From the NCBI GenBank assembly GCA_016124425.1, contig WGNT01000042.1, positions 1 to 64,000 of the forward strand: a DNA stretch of 64,000 bases, written 5' to 3'. The stretch is from Cytophagales bacterium. Its GTDB lineage: Bacteria > Bacteroidota > Bacteroidia > Cytophagales > Cyclobacteriaceae. This document shows positions 45,895 to 54,515 of this stretch, in pieces; within the stretch, counting starts at the first letter, position 1; every line of letters starts with the position of its first letter. The notes below the pieces were generated by a model, which saw only the letters and a program-made list of their open reading frames with translations, ran no database searches and had not been told where the DNA came from. The position numbers and the translations under genes were made by a program.

Positions 45895-48327
45895 CTACAT
45901 AATTTTTGTTTTTAAACCTCTCTTATACGCCAAATAATTGGTGGTCACGGTTGTAAAGATCACCACCGAGATACTGCTAAGCGGCATTAAGACGGCGCAG
46001 AATACCGGGCTGACTAACCCTTGGACGGCGAAGAATATCCCTATGGCGTTGTAAGTAAAACTCAGCCCAAAGCTCGCTTTAATGATGGTTTTACTCAGCT
46101 TTGAAAACTCCAGATAAGCGGGCAAACGCGAAAGTGCAGAAGCATCCATTATTGCGTCACTCGCGGGCGAAAAATTCGATGCTGCTGCCGTCAATGCAAT
46201 ACCAACATGGCTTTCTCGAAGTGCTCCGGCATCGTTCAATCCATCTCCTATCATCAAGACATGTCTCCCTCGCCGGCGCATTTTTTTCACATATTTTAGC
46301 TTGTCAGCTGGGCCTTGGTTGAAGTTCATCACAACATTACTTCCAAATACATTCACCAAATGTTCCCGCTCATGTCCGTGATCTCCGGAGAGGAAATGTA
46401 TCTTCCGCCCCGCTCCAATGCGGTTGACGACATCTGAAATCCCGGGCCTCAAACCGCTTTGGATCCAAAAGAAGCCAAGAACCTCCCCCTCTACAGCAAC
46501 GAATACTTGGTTTCCAGCTAAACCATCGGTCGCTTTTGCGCCTGTAAAAGTGTCAGAACCAAGGCGGATTTCCTGTCCTTTATAATACCCGAGCAGTCCT
46601 TTTCCCTTAAGTTCGGTCACGCCCGCTACAAGCTCGACGGATACGTCCTCCAGCCAGGAATTGATCCTATTGCTCAGCGGATGGGTGGATTGGTTCACGA
46701 GGAACTTTACAATTCCCTTTGTCTGCTGAGTCAGTGGTTCTCCTTCATAGGTAATGCTTGCCTCTGCGGGATTGGTAAGGGTTCCGGTTTTATCAAAAAC
46801 GACGGTATCTACCTGCGCCATCCGTTCTATCACTTCGGCGTTTTTCAGGTAAAACTTTCCTTGACCAAATATCCGAAGTGTATTTCCCAGGGTGAAAGGA
46901 GTGGACATAGCCAAAGCGCAGGGACAGGTGATGATAAGCACAGCCGTAAATGCCCTTACCCCAAGGGATACATCCGTAAAGCTCCAGTAGGCAAGTGCAG
47001 CGAATGCTATCAGCAATACTGTCACCGTAAACTTGCCGCTTATGCGTGTAGCGAGGCTTTCGAGTGATGCTTCTTTTTTCTTTAGAAATGCTTCGTTATT
47101 CCATAAATCTGTCAAATAGCCCTGGGAAGGAGATTTCTGAACGGTTAGCGTAACTGCGCTCCCTTTTTGACGTCCGCCCGCATAAACTAGCTCTCCAAGC
47201 CTTTTAAGAACAGGAACTTCCTCCCCGGTCACAAAGCTGTAGTCAATAGCGGCCTCTCCCTCAATCAAAATACTATCTGCTGGGATGAGTTCTTCATGAC
47301 GAACACGGATAATGTCTCCAACCGAAAGTTTTGTCAATGGGATAACTTCTTCCATTCCTCGCTTGACCCTCGTTACAGCCACCGGAAAATAGGCCTTGTA
47401 ATCCCTGTCAAATGCCAATGTATCATAGGTCTTTTGCTGATACAGCTTCCCTAGCAACAAGAAGAACAATAAGCCTCCTAAGGTGTCCAGATAGCCTTCC
47501 TGCCCGACGATGAAGATCTCGTACAGACTGAATAAAAACAGGGTGATTATCCCGATCGCAATAGGCACGTCCATATTAACGATTCGCCTCCTCAATGCCA
47601 TCCATGCCGATTTGAAGTAGTCTGTAGCCGAATAAAAAACTACGGGTAGCGACAACAAGACATTTAGGTAATTGAATAATCCACGGAAATTGTCTGCCAA
47701 CAACTCTGCTTCTGAAAAATATTCTGGCAAGCTAAAAAACATCATGTTGCCAAAACAGAAACCAGCTACGGCCAATTTAAAAATCAGTTTTTTATCCACC
47801 GATTTGGCAGGTTTACTAGCTATATCTGCCAAGTTAATGGCTGGCTCATAGCCTATACTGCTCAGGAGTACAACAAGATCCCTTAAGGTAAGGTGTTCAT
47901 GTCTGAATTTGATATGAACGCTCTTTTTAAGAAAATCTACTCTTCCGGATATAATGCCTTCATTTAACTGGTGTAGATTTTCCAAAAGCCAGATGCAAGA
48001 GGCACAATGGATAAGTGGAATAGTGAAGGTTACATGGCTGTCGGTTTCGTTTTCAAAATCAATTAATTTATGTACGATCTCCTGATCTAGAAGGTAATCA
48101 AATCTATTCGCACGCGATGAGACGCCCCGCTGAGTGCCGCCTGGGTTTTGTTCGAGGGTATAATACGTACACAGGTCGCTTTCCATTAGTACCTCATACA
48201 CCAATTTACAACCGGCGCAGCAGAAGTCCTTCTCATCAAAAGCAATAACCTCGACAGCACATTGCTCCCCACAATGAAAGCATGTTTTGGCAAGTTGTTC
48301 GGGCACTATTTTCTGAGTCTTTGACAT
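45895..48327 (-). CDS. ccoI: Copper-translocating P-type ATPase CcoI
   Basis: A P1B-type ATPase that exports copper to the periplasm for cbb3 assembly. An N-terminal Cys-rich domain (CFHCGEQC, FCCAGCKLV) is followed by a metal-binding domain with HCASCIWLL, the intramembrane CPCALAMSTP motif, the phosphorylation site DKTGTLTN and GDGLNDAGALRES. Length is 810 aa, normal for CcoI/FixI. It is the first gene of the operon ccoI-ccoS-ccoNO-ccoQ-ccoP-ccoG-fixH-SafE. A strong FNR-like box lies at 48365-48378, upstream of its start. Confidence 0.95.
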   Translation of the reverse strand: MSKTQKIVPEQLAKTCFHCGEQCAVEVIAFDEKDFCCAGCKLVYEVLMESDLCTYYTLEQNPGGTQRGVSSRANRFDYLLDQEIVHKLIDFENETDSHVTFTIPLIHCASCIWLLENLHQLNEGIISGRVDFLKKSVHIKFRHEHLTLRDLVVLLSSIGYEPAINLADIASKPAKSVDKKLIFKLAVAGFCFGNMMFFSLPEYFSEAELLADNFRGLFNYLNVLLSLPVVFYSATDYFKSAWMALRRRIVNMDVPIAIGIITLFLFSLYEIFIVGQEGYLDTLGGLLFFLLLGKLYQQKTYDTLAFDRDYKAYFPVAVTRVKRGMEEVIPLTKLSVGDIIRVRHEELIPADSILIEGEAAIDYSFVTGEEVPVLKRLGELVYAGGRQKGSAVTLTVQKSPSQGYLTDLWNNEAFLKKKEASLESLATRISGKFTVTVLLIAFAALAYWSFTDVSLGVRAFTAVLIITCPCALAMSTPFTLGNTLRIFGQGKFYLKNAEVIERMAQVDTVVFDKTGTLTNPAEASITYEGEPLTQQTKGIVKFLVNQSTHPLSNRINSWLEDVSVELVAGVTELKGKGLLGYYKGQEIRLGSDTFTGAKATDGLAGNQVFVAVEGEVLGFFWIQSGLRPGISDVVNRIGAGRKIHFLSGDHGHEREHLVNVFGSNVVMNFNQGPADKLKYVKKMRRRGRHVLMIGDGLNDAGALRESHVGIALTAAASNFSPASDAIMDASALSRLPAYLEFSKLSKTIIKASFGLSFTYNAIGIFFAVQGLVSPVFCAVLMPLSSISVVIFTTVTTNYLAYKRGLKTKIM

Positions 48328-48364
48328 CTATTGGCTAAATTACTGCGGGATAGAGATAAAAAAC

Positions 48365-48378
48365 ATGACGAAAATCAT
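48365..48378. promoter_or_regulatory. FNR-like box of the cbb3 operon
   Basis: ATGAC-gaaa-ATCAT is a near-perfect inverted repeat centred 44.5 nt upstream of the ccoI ATG. A TAATTTAG -7-like element (48335-48342 on the minus strand) implies a start near 48328, which puts the box at about -43, close to class II activator geometry. The same motif lies before the FNR-like regulator and the stress-like gene. Confidence 0.7.
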
Positions 48379-48391
48379 TGAAACACATGAT

Positions 48392-49027
48392 TTAGACCGA
48401 GAGGTAAAAAGAAAGCCTGTCGTACCACATTCCGCCCTTATAGAAGTGAAAAAGAACCTTGGCGAGATCCGACTGGTAATTTTTGGTCGTAATCAGAAGG
48501 GTGCATTGATGCTTGACGGCGTAGGACCAAAAGTCTCCAATTCGGTTGAAATTAAATTTGATGAACGAGGTTTCAGCCGTAGCCTGGCTTACAGCTTGGA
48601 TAACTTCCTGCTCTTCTTTCATTTTTGATTTGGGAATAAAGCTGGGGGAAATAATGGTGGCTTTGCTTTCCCGTACCTGAAACGGAAATAGCGAAAGAAA
48701 ATGAAAAATAAGTTTGGCGGAGGCGGGTGTTCCGTCATAGTGAAACAGTAACTTTTCAAAAGCTAGCTCTTTGTCGTAAATCAATACGGGGGTATCGCAA
48801 GGCTCTTTTTCCCAAGTGCGCGGAAGCTCGCTTCCGTGTAGCCAGTAAAGTAGATCTGGAAGATGCGCCGTATATAGCACTGGATCTTTTAATGTGGCTG
48901 ATCCCCAGTTCCGGTTTTGCTGAATATATTCTTGTCCAAAATCCGTAGGCATTTTACTGAAGTAATGAGCACTTATTATCTCTGGTGGAAGTTCGAAATT
49001 GACCGGATGATTAACTTTTGCCTGCAT
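48392..49027 (-). CDS. Stress-like hypothetical protein with FNR-like upstream box
   Basis: A 211-aa protein (start MQAKVNHPVNFELPP at 49027) that I do not recognise with certainty. The middle, LLFHYDGTPASAKLIFHFLSLFP, resembles the second alpha/beta half of universal-stress-protein (UspA)-like proteins of Bacteroidota. No nucleotide-binding G-x2-G-x9-G(S/T) signature is visible, so if a Usp, it is a divergent one. The stop is only 14 nt from the FNR-like box of ccoI, and another, perfect box is 72 nt upstream of its own start. That points to micro-oxic regulation with the cbb3 operon. Confidence 0.6.
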   Translation of the reverse strand: MQAKVNHPVNFELPPEIISAHYFSKMPTDFGQEYIQQNRNWGSATLKDPVLYTAHLPDLLYWLHGSELPRTWEKEPCDTPVLIYDKELAFEKLLFHYDGTPASAKLIFHFLSLFPFQVRESKATIISPSFIPKSKMKEEQEVIQAVSQATAETSFIKFNFNRIGDFWSYAVKHQCTLLITTKNYQSDLAKVLFHFYKGGMWYDRLSFYLSV

Positions 49028-49098
49028 GTTCCCCTTCATTTTTTGACAAATCTAGGTTCAGGGAGGGACTATACAATTGACTTTAAAGGGGTACAATC

Positions 49099-49112
49099 AT
49101 GACTTTTGTCAT
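49099..49112. promoter_or_regulatory. FNR-like box of the stress-like gene
   Basis: ATGAC-tttt-GTCAT is a perfect inverted repeat, extending to CATGAC/GTCATG (49098-49113). It is centred 78.5 nt upstream of the ATG at 49027. A start 41.5 nt downstream of it (49064) would have TATAG-type sequence in the -10 region. It could also serve the divergent DUF1080 gene. Confidence 0.6.
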
Positions 49113-49255
49113 GTTTGAGGAGTTTAGGAAATTTGCCATGGAGTCAGCAGCTAGTGGCCTATAGCTCATCAGATATCAGTTTTCCTCCTAAAAAATCTTT
49201 CAAATCGATTTTTTTACTACATTTAAGAAATGTGTTCTCCCTAAAAAAGCTTCCC

Positions 49256-49945
49256 ATGAAGATTACTGTCACCTTAGTTATCCTTTGCTTACTTGGTCAA
49301 TTTCACGTCCTAGCACAGACACAGTCACTTTTCAATGGAAAAGATTTAACAGGATGGCATGTAGACGTACCCGAAATGGATGATAATCCAGGAGCAATCA
49401 ATCCTTTTGTCATAAGAAAAGGAAACCTTGTTTCCTTAGGTACCCCACAAGGCCACCTAATCACAGATAAAGAATACAGCAACTTCAGGATTGAAGCGGT
49501 GTACCGGTTTACAGGCAAGCCCGGAAACTGTGGAATATTGGTCCATGCCTCAACGCCAAGGTCACTGTACGACATGTTTCCCAAATCCATTGAAGTACAG
49601 ATGATGCATGAGAACGCAGGAGACTTCTGGTGTATTGTGGAAGACATAGAAGTTCCAGATATGATTGAACGTCGCGGTCCTAAAGACAAATGGGGAATCA
49701 CAGAGGGTATGAACAGGAGGATTCTGAACTTAACGGATGGGTCAGAAAGGCCTGTTGGCAAATGGAACAAATTAGCTATTGAATGCTTCGAAGATCAAAT
49801 CAAAGTATGGGTAAACGGCACCCTAGTAAATCACGGTTTCAATGCCACTGCCACCAAAGGACATGTAGCCGTGCAGGCTGAGGGATCAGAAGTTACGTTT
49901 AAAAAACTAACCATTAAGCCAATACAGGAGCTTTCAGTGAACTAA
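49256..49945 (+). CDS. DUF1080 (3-keto-disaccharide hydrolase-type) secreted protein
   Basis: A 229-aa exported protein. The start at MKITVTLVILCLL (49256) gives a signal peptide ending at VLAQ; the ORF-track start 50 codons upstream is not supported. The mature protein is a concanavalin-like beta-sandwich, with SLFNGKDLTGW at the N-terminus as in all DUF1080 proteins, and GILVHAS plus SIEVQMMHENAGDFW later. Some members hydrolyse 3-keto-disaccharides; the activity here is unproven. A TACATTTA sequence near 49218 could be its -7 element. Confidence 0.85.
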   Translation: MKITVTLVILCLLGQFHVLAQTQSLFNGKDLTGWHVDVPEMDDNPGAINPFVIRKGNLVSLGTPQGHLITDKEYSNFRIEAVYRFTGKPGNCGILVHASTPRSLYDMFPKSIEVQMMHENAGDFWCIVEDIEVPDMIERRGPKDKWGITEGMNRRILNLTDGSERPVGKWNKLAIECFEDQIKVWVNGTLVNHGFNATATKGHVAVQAEGSEVTFKKLTIKPIQELSVN

Positions 49946-49980
49946 ATTACGGCTACTATATCTCCTTTTCACTTCGCCTT

Positions 49981-50694
49981 TCAGCCATAAAAATCCGAAA
50001 GCCTCGCAAGGCCCTTCTTGTCTAAAATGATAATTTTCTTTCCCTGAAGATCTATAAGCGAATCCTTTTTAAACTCGGATAAAAGCCGGATTACAGTTTC
50101 TGTCGCTGTACCTACCAAACCGGCAATTTCCTCCCTAGTCAGCGTGATGTCTATTTTTTGTTTTTCTCCTCCATCTACTCCATAGGAATCTCCCAATTTT
50201 AATAGGGTGAGCGCCAGGCGTTCGCGAATGCTCTTTTGGGTTGCATCAGTGAGTTTTGATTCCATAATACCGAGATCCTTGCAAAGTGCCTGCGTGATAC
50301 GGGTATGGAAATTCATGTCCTCGGCCAATACATTCAAAAAGGTTTCCTTTGGCACAAAACAAATTTGTGCGTCTTCGACTATTGTAGCCGTAGTTGAATA
50401 TACATCCTCACCGATCAAAGATGTGTATCCCAAAAAGTCGCCCTTTTTCGCAAGTCGTATGATTTGTTCTTTCCCGTTGGATGCTGTCTTAAAAACTTTG
50501 ACAACCCCCTCATTAATGCAGAAAATCCCCAAGGGCTTGGTATTCTCGTAGAAAAGAATCTGGCCTTTTTTGTGTGAAATGAAATTCTTCGAATCAGAAA
50601 GACTGCAAAGATGCTGCTCAGACAACCCTGCAAACATGGAAAACTTCCTGCTGAGACACAATTGGCACGGTGTGTTTTTAATTTTTACTGCCAT
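49981..50694 (-). CDS. Crp/Fnr-family transcriptional regulator, FNR-like
   Basis: A cyclic-nucleotide-binding-fold domain (residues ~20-140) and a C-terminal helix-turn-helix (TREEIAGLVGTATETVIRLL). The recognition helix keeps Glu199 and Arg203 in the E-x3-R arrangement that reads the TGA core in FNR and CRP. The N-terminus has Cys10 and Cys13 (CQLC), and Cys112 (AQICFVPKETFL) lines up with the FNR Cys122 segment. FNR's third N-terminal Cys is not at the expected place, although Cys30 and Cys59 exist. It could be an oxygen-sensing iron-sulfur regulator. The box 50 nt upstream suggests autoregulation. Confidence 0.88.
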   Translation of the reverse strand: MAVKIKNTPCQLCLSRKFSMFAGLSEQHLCSLSDSKNFISHKKGQILFYENTKPLGIFCINEGVVKVFKTASNGKEQIIRLAKKGDFLGYTSLIGEDVYSTTATIVEDAQICFVPKETFLNVLAEDMNFHTRITQALCKDLGIMESKLTDATQKSIRERLALTLLKLGDSYGVDGGEKQKIDITLTREEIAGLVGTATETVIRLLSEFKKDSLIDLQGKKIIILDKKGLARLSDFYG

Positions 50695-50737
50695 AGTTTA
50701 AAATCTTACCGAAAGTTAAGGTAAAGATATCAAAAAC

Positions 50738-50751
50738 ATGACAACAATCAT
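50738..50751. promoter_or_regulatory. FNR-like box of the FNR-like regulator gene
   Basis: ATGAC-aaca-ATCAT is centred 50.5 nt upstream of the regulator's ATG. TAACTTTC on the minus strand (50711-50718) is a -7-like element that implies a start near 50704, so the box sits near -40.5, the class II position. This predicts autoregulation. Confidence 0.6.
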
Positions 50752-50787
50752 CATTCTCAATCCAATAATTTACCAGAAGGAGAGGGC

Positions 50788-51261
50788 TTATTCCGCAAAA
50801 TCAGGGAAATCCGGTACTTGAACAAAATCACCGTTGATGGTTGCCGAATGCAGGCAAATATGCTTAATACCATTGGAAATAGCAATAAATCGCGCATTTA
50901 CGGTATGGTTATAAACACATACCTGTTCGACAGTTCGTTGGGAAAGAGTGATGTGCGGCGCCTTACACTCTATTAACAAAAACGGGGCTCCGCTCCGATC
51001 TATGACTAATATGTCCAGCCGTTTCAGCAGTTGATTGTATTTGAGTCCTCTTTCCAAGACAAATAGGCTCTTCGGATAGTTTTTATAGGCAATCAAGTAA
51101 TGAACCAAATGTTGCCGAACCCACTCCTCAGCCGTAAGTACGAGCTTCTTTTTCCTCAACAAATCCTCAACGTACCACTTCCCCGACTCGAAACAGGTCG
51201 ACAGTGGAGCCTTGGGTAAATTTAAAGGCGGCATTAAGCCGGGTTCGGAGGGTGCAATCAT
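50788..51261 (-). CDS. HsdR-N-like restriction-endonuclease-fold protein
   Basis: A small protein (157 aa from the start MIAPSEPG; MPPLNLPKA at 51234 is another option) with EEWVRQHLVHYLI and RLDILVIDRSGAPFLLIECKAP. The D-x(n)-ECK core is the catalytic motif of the PD-(D/E)xK nuclease fold, as in the N-terminal domain of type I restriction subunit R. No helicase, specificity or methylase gene is nearby, so it is not a full restriction system. Stand-alone HsdR-N proteins of this kind are widespread in Bacteroidota. Its role is not known. Confidence 0.7.
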   Translation of the reverse strand: MIAPSEPGLMPPLNLPKAPLSTCFESGKWYVEDLLRKKKLVLTAEEWVRQHLVHYLIAYKNYPKSLFVLERGLKYNQLLKRLDILVIDRSGAPFLLIECKAPHITLSQRTVEQVCVYNHTVNARFIAISNGIKHICLHSATINGDFVQVPDFPDFAE

Positions 51262-51846
51262 CTTACAAAGATGGATATAGAAAAGAAAATTAAAAAATCG
51301 TACCGCATGATCCAGACGAAAAGACTCCGTTCGCCTACTTTTTTCTCTAAAGATCGCATCCATTTTCAAATTCCCCACCTATACATACCGGCTGCCTGCC
51401 AGATATTGTAGCTAATAGGTTAAGGTTTTGAATAAGAAGACTTTCCTTAATTAAAATTACATTTTTATAGTTATAAAGAACATTTATATATGGTTTACAT
51501 AACAAGACCATCCGAACTATCACAATCAATTAGTGAATATTTAATAAAGCACAATATATGAAAAAAAATTACTTAATGGTTAATTAATTGGATTACATAA
51601 CAAAATTATCCCTTAATCACGATTTATATTGATAGTTAAATAAATGAATTTCAAAGTGAACTTAATTGAAACAAAAATCACCCTTAAAATGCCTTCAACT
51701 CCAAAGCACACTCCGTAGGATCACATCATCAGCCGATTACGAGGAGGAGGGCCAACCAAATTTTAATTTAAAAAATGAATTGATAATGAAATATTTATAT
51801 ATTTATATTCGGATTATGATTGATATAAAATCTTATTTTACCTAAA
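51262..51846. other. AT-rich intergenic gap
   Basis: About 585 bases, strongly AT-rich compared with the flanks, with no supported ORF. An 11-bp direct repeat TTACATAACAA occurs at 51495-51505 and 51593-51603, 98 bp apart. I see no clear promoter. It may hold an unusual promoter for the downstream secreted protein, or mark an acquired segment. Confidence 0.45.
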
Positions 51847-53451
51847 ATGCAACACAAATATATAATATTGTTTTATATACTCGTATTTTTTATTTTCACC
51901 AAACCAGGCTATTCTCAGAACCAAGCTCATTTGTTGGATCTAAGAACCTGCACTAGCAAAAACTGCACATCAAACAACTACAATATCGTTGGTTTTTATT
52001 TAAGCGATATCAATGGTACTCCCATAACGAATTCATTGCTTACCTGCACCGCTGGTGTCGAACAGAGTGTCTACATCACACTTACCTATCAATCCAACTC
52101 AAACAGCAGCGGGGCACACAACGTCCGATTTTTCGCCGATTTTATAGTCGGCGAGACGACACAGTTTTTGAACTATTACTTTGGGATACTCGCTCCCAGC
52201 GACTCGGGTGCAGGAACCTTAACCTTGAGCAACTTTCCGGTGAATTGGATTTGTGGATCAGAAATAAGCTTTGTAAACCCCCTTCTGGCATGGACGACAA
52301 ATGCTACCTCAGATCATTCCCTGGGATACAACTGCAATGATTACCCAGGCGGGCAGTGCCAGTACCAGTCAGGCCTTGTTATTGAAAGTCCCTTAGCGGT
52401 TTATTTTGATTATTCCTACACGTGTCCTACCGCCAATGAAACACCTGTGTCATTCGCCAATAACACGAACGGAGGCAGGGGACCCTATCAATTCCTTTGG
52501 TCATTTACCAATGCCAGTCTTTCCACCTCTAATGAAGTAAACCCTACAGTTCACTACTATGGAGCTGGATCGGCTACATTAGAGACTACCGATGCTAATG
52601 GCACCGTAAGCACCTACACAACAAGCATAAACATACCGACTTCTCTTGGACATACAGCGGCCGTATTGCACCAAACGGACGGGGATATCCCGAACGGAGC
52701 CATAGAGTTGACGACAAGTTCCACAGAAGACCTTAGCTATTTCTGGACCGGCCCCAACGGCTTTACAGGTGATGAAAAAAACATATCGGGTCTATCTGAA
52801 GGTATATATGAAGTAACGATACTAGATCCCTATGGCTGTTCTTCAACATCGGCTTTTGAAATTGAGTATTACATCATTCTTCCAATTACGAGTGATAATA
52901 TTCATGCTAAACTAAATGAAAATAAAGCCGTAGATCTCTCTTGGACATTCCCCGGAAAACAGGAATCCGGACATTTTAAAATAGAGCGCGGGATAAATGG
53001 GGTGACTGCCTTTAGGACAGTTGGGGTAATTGCAGCCGCCTCCGAGCTAGTTGAGCGACGCACCTTTTTCTTCAGCGATGACAAACTGCCCACCTATTCA
53101 TGTAGCCTATATTATCGGATCAAGTTCTTACCACTTTCAGGACCTCCTTACTACAGTTCCGCCATTAAAGTTGAAATTCCTCCAGTACCTATAGAAAGAA
53201 ACTGGATTGCACTTCCGAATCCATTTCAGGGAAATAGGCTGCACCTTACTTATTTGGGGGATCCAAAGCGTCTCAAGGGACTAGTACATATTAGGCTTTC
53301 CTCACCAACATCCAGCTTTTCCATGGAGCTCACTACTAAAGACATCCACATTTCGCTGGAACATGTGATCTATAACTTTGCTAAAGGGGTAGTAATCATC
53401 GAAGTATTGGATGGGGAGAAAGTCGAAATACTAAAGGTATTGAAACGATAA
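51847..53451 (+). CDS. Secreted T9SS-type protein with PKD/SprB-like middle
   Basis: A 534-aa exported protein. A signal peptide (ILFYILVFFIFTKPGYSQ) is followed by a Cys-containing N-terminal domain, which I do not recognise (about residues 25-190). Next comes a PKD-like beta domain (PVSFANNTNGGRGPYQFLWSF) and a SprB-like repeat (YFWTGPNGFTGDEKNISGLSEGIYEVTILDPYGCSSTSAF, of the type in gliding adhesins). The end, NWIALPNPFQGNRLHL ... KVEILKVLKR, looks like a type IX secretion C-terminal sorting domain. It is probably surface-attached or released; function is unknown. The AT-rich gap upstream is unlike its neighbours. Confidence 0.75.
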   Translation: MQHKYIILFYILVFFIFTKPGYSQNQAHLLDLRTCTSKNCTSNNYNIVGFYLSDINGTPITNSLLTCTAGVEQSVYITLTYQSNSNSSGAHNVRFFADFIVGETTQFLNYYFGILAPSDSGAGTLTLSNFPVNWICGSEISFVNPLLAWTTNATSDHSLGYNCNDYPGGQCQYQSGLVIESPLAVYFDYSYTCPTANETPVSFANNTNGGRGPYQFLWSFTNASLSTSNEVNPTVHYYGAGSATLETTDANGTVSTYTTSINIPTSLGHTAAVLHQTDGDIPNGAIELTTSSTEDLSYFWTGPNGFTGDEKNISGLSEGIYEVTILDPYGCSSTSAFEIEYYIILPITSDNIHAKLNENKAVDLSWTFPGKQESGHFKIERGINGVTAFRTVGVIAAASELVERRTFFFSDDKLPTYSCSLYYRIKFLPLSGPPYYSSAIKVEIPPVPIERNWIALPNPFQGNRLHLTYLGDPKRLKGLVHIRLSSPTSSFSMELTTKDIHISLEHVIYNFAKGVVIIEVLDGEKVEILKVLKR

Positions 53452-53589
53452 ACTAGACAATACACTATCCAAATTACCAATTCCGAAAAAAGCGGGATAG
53501 CTCAACGCCTTGGGCATGGATAGTCCGTTCGTTTCAAGCCCCAACGGATTTGTGATAAAAACAAACAACCTGTAGAAAGAAAACGAATG

Positions 53590-54303
53590 CTACCACATTA
53601 CATAAGGCTCAATTCGCTTTACCCAATTTTCATTGAATATCTTTATTTTCAAAAGGTCACCTGCATTTTGAAACGGACCGTGTTGGTTTCTGTAAGCAAT
53701 AATTACCTTTGCTTCGGCCGCTGAAATGTAAGGATGTTCTGAAAGTTGTTTTGCGTCAACTTCATTGATGCGAACCTTCTTTGTTATTTCCGCCTTGAAA
53801 GGAAACATCGTATAGACCCTTTCAGCGACTTCAGCAGATAATCCATAGACCTCCAGTATTTGTTCCGGTTGATGGAATCCGCCTACCAATTCCCTGAATT
53901 TTATGATTCTACCGGAAAGCACCGGACCGATTCCGGCTACCATCTGAAGCAATACCGAATCCGTTTCATGGAAGAATACCGTATTCAACAGCGGCGTAGA
54001 AGACCGTTGCAACCTTGGCACCGTTTTTTCATTCTCCTGCGTAGACCCGCTCTTTTTTTCCTGCTTTACCGAATCCTGACGAATCTCATTTCGGGGTGCC
54101 TGAGGGTCAAACTTAAGTGCCTTCTCCGCAGCTTGCAAGTAACGTTCATACGCTAGTGATCGCTTTTTCTCCGACGCAAGTTCGAAAATACCGGGGACGA
54201 GATAAAGTAGGACTAGCATTGGAAAAACCAAAAGAAATCCCCTGGACTCCCGTCTTGAGAACCCAAAGTACCGTCTCAAAAATCGCAGTAAAAAATGAAG
54301 CAT
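53590..54303 (-). CDS. ComEA-like helix-hairpin-helix membrane protein
   Basis: A 237-aa protein with an N-terminal transmembrane helix (GFLLVFPMLVLLYLVPGIF), a charged linker and two helix-hairpin-helix repeats, one near residues 120-160 (LLQMVAGIGPVLSGRIIKFRELVGGF) and the next near 180-225 (LSEHPYISAAEAKVIIAYRNQHGPF). The second matches the ComEA DNA-binding repeat. A role in DNA binding or uptake at the membrane is plausible but unproven. It is monocistronic. Confidence 0.8.
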   Translation of the reverse strand: MLHFLLRFLRRYFGFSRRESRGFLLVFPMLVLLYLVPGIFELASEKKRSLAYERYLQAAEKALKFDPQAPRNEIRQDSVKQEKKSGSTQENEKTVPRLQRSSTPLLNTVFFHETDSVLLQMVAGIGPVLSGRIIKFRELVGGFHQPEQILEVYGLSAEVAERVYTMFPFKAEITKKVRINEVDAKQLSEHPYISAAEAKVIIAYRNQHGPFQNAGDLLKIKIFNENWVKRIEPYVMW

Positions 54304-54486
54304 GGCAGAAAGTTTTTAAACAGGATTTCCGTTAAAGTAAAGATAATTTATTCGGATCCAGTTTACAAGTAGTTGAGAGGCAAAAAACAGGGATTCAACC
54401 TGCAACATGCATGGCTACCTCTATTTAGAAACATTTTAAATTAGTATTGGTTAGGGAGTTTTATTCCTTTCCTCCTGTTTCTGTAA

Positions 54487-54494
54487 TAAATTTG
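54487..54494 (+). promoter_or_regulatory. -7 element of hemA
   Basis: TAAATTTG matches TAnnTTTG. It lies inside the longer ORF-track version of hemA, 22 nt before the ATG at 54516, so it supports that ATG as the true start with a leader of about 15 nt. The -33 element is not clear. Confidence 0.45.
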
Positions 54495-54515
54495 CAACCC
54501 GAGAATAGAGTAAAA

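Noticed and set aside
48365-48628. 87-aa plus-strand ORF that begins at the FNR-like box
   Set aside because: It runs antisense through the stress-like gene; its start ATG is part of the dyad, which is explained better as a regulator site.
50700-50725. Second operator (ttaccgaaagttaaggtaa) upstream of the FNR-like gene
   Set aside because: The inverted halves are short and imperfect, and the stretch is better explained as the -7 region of the promoter.
51495-51603. CRISPR array suggested by the TTACATAACAA repeat
   Set aside because: Two short copies 98 bp apart, no regular spacers, and no cas genes in the window.
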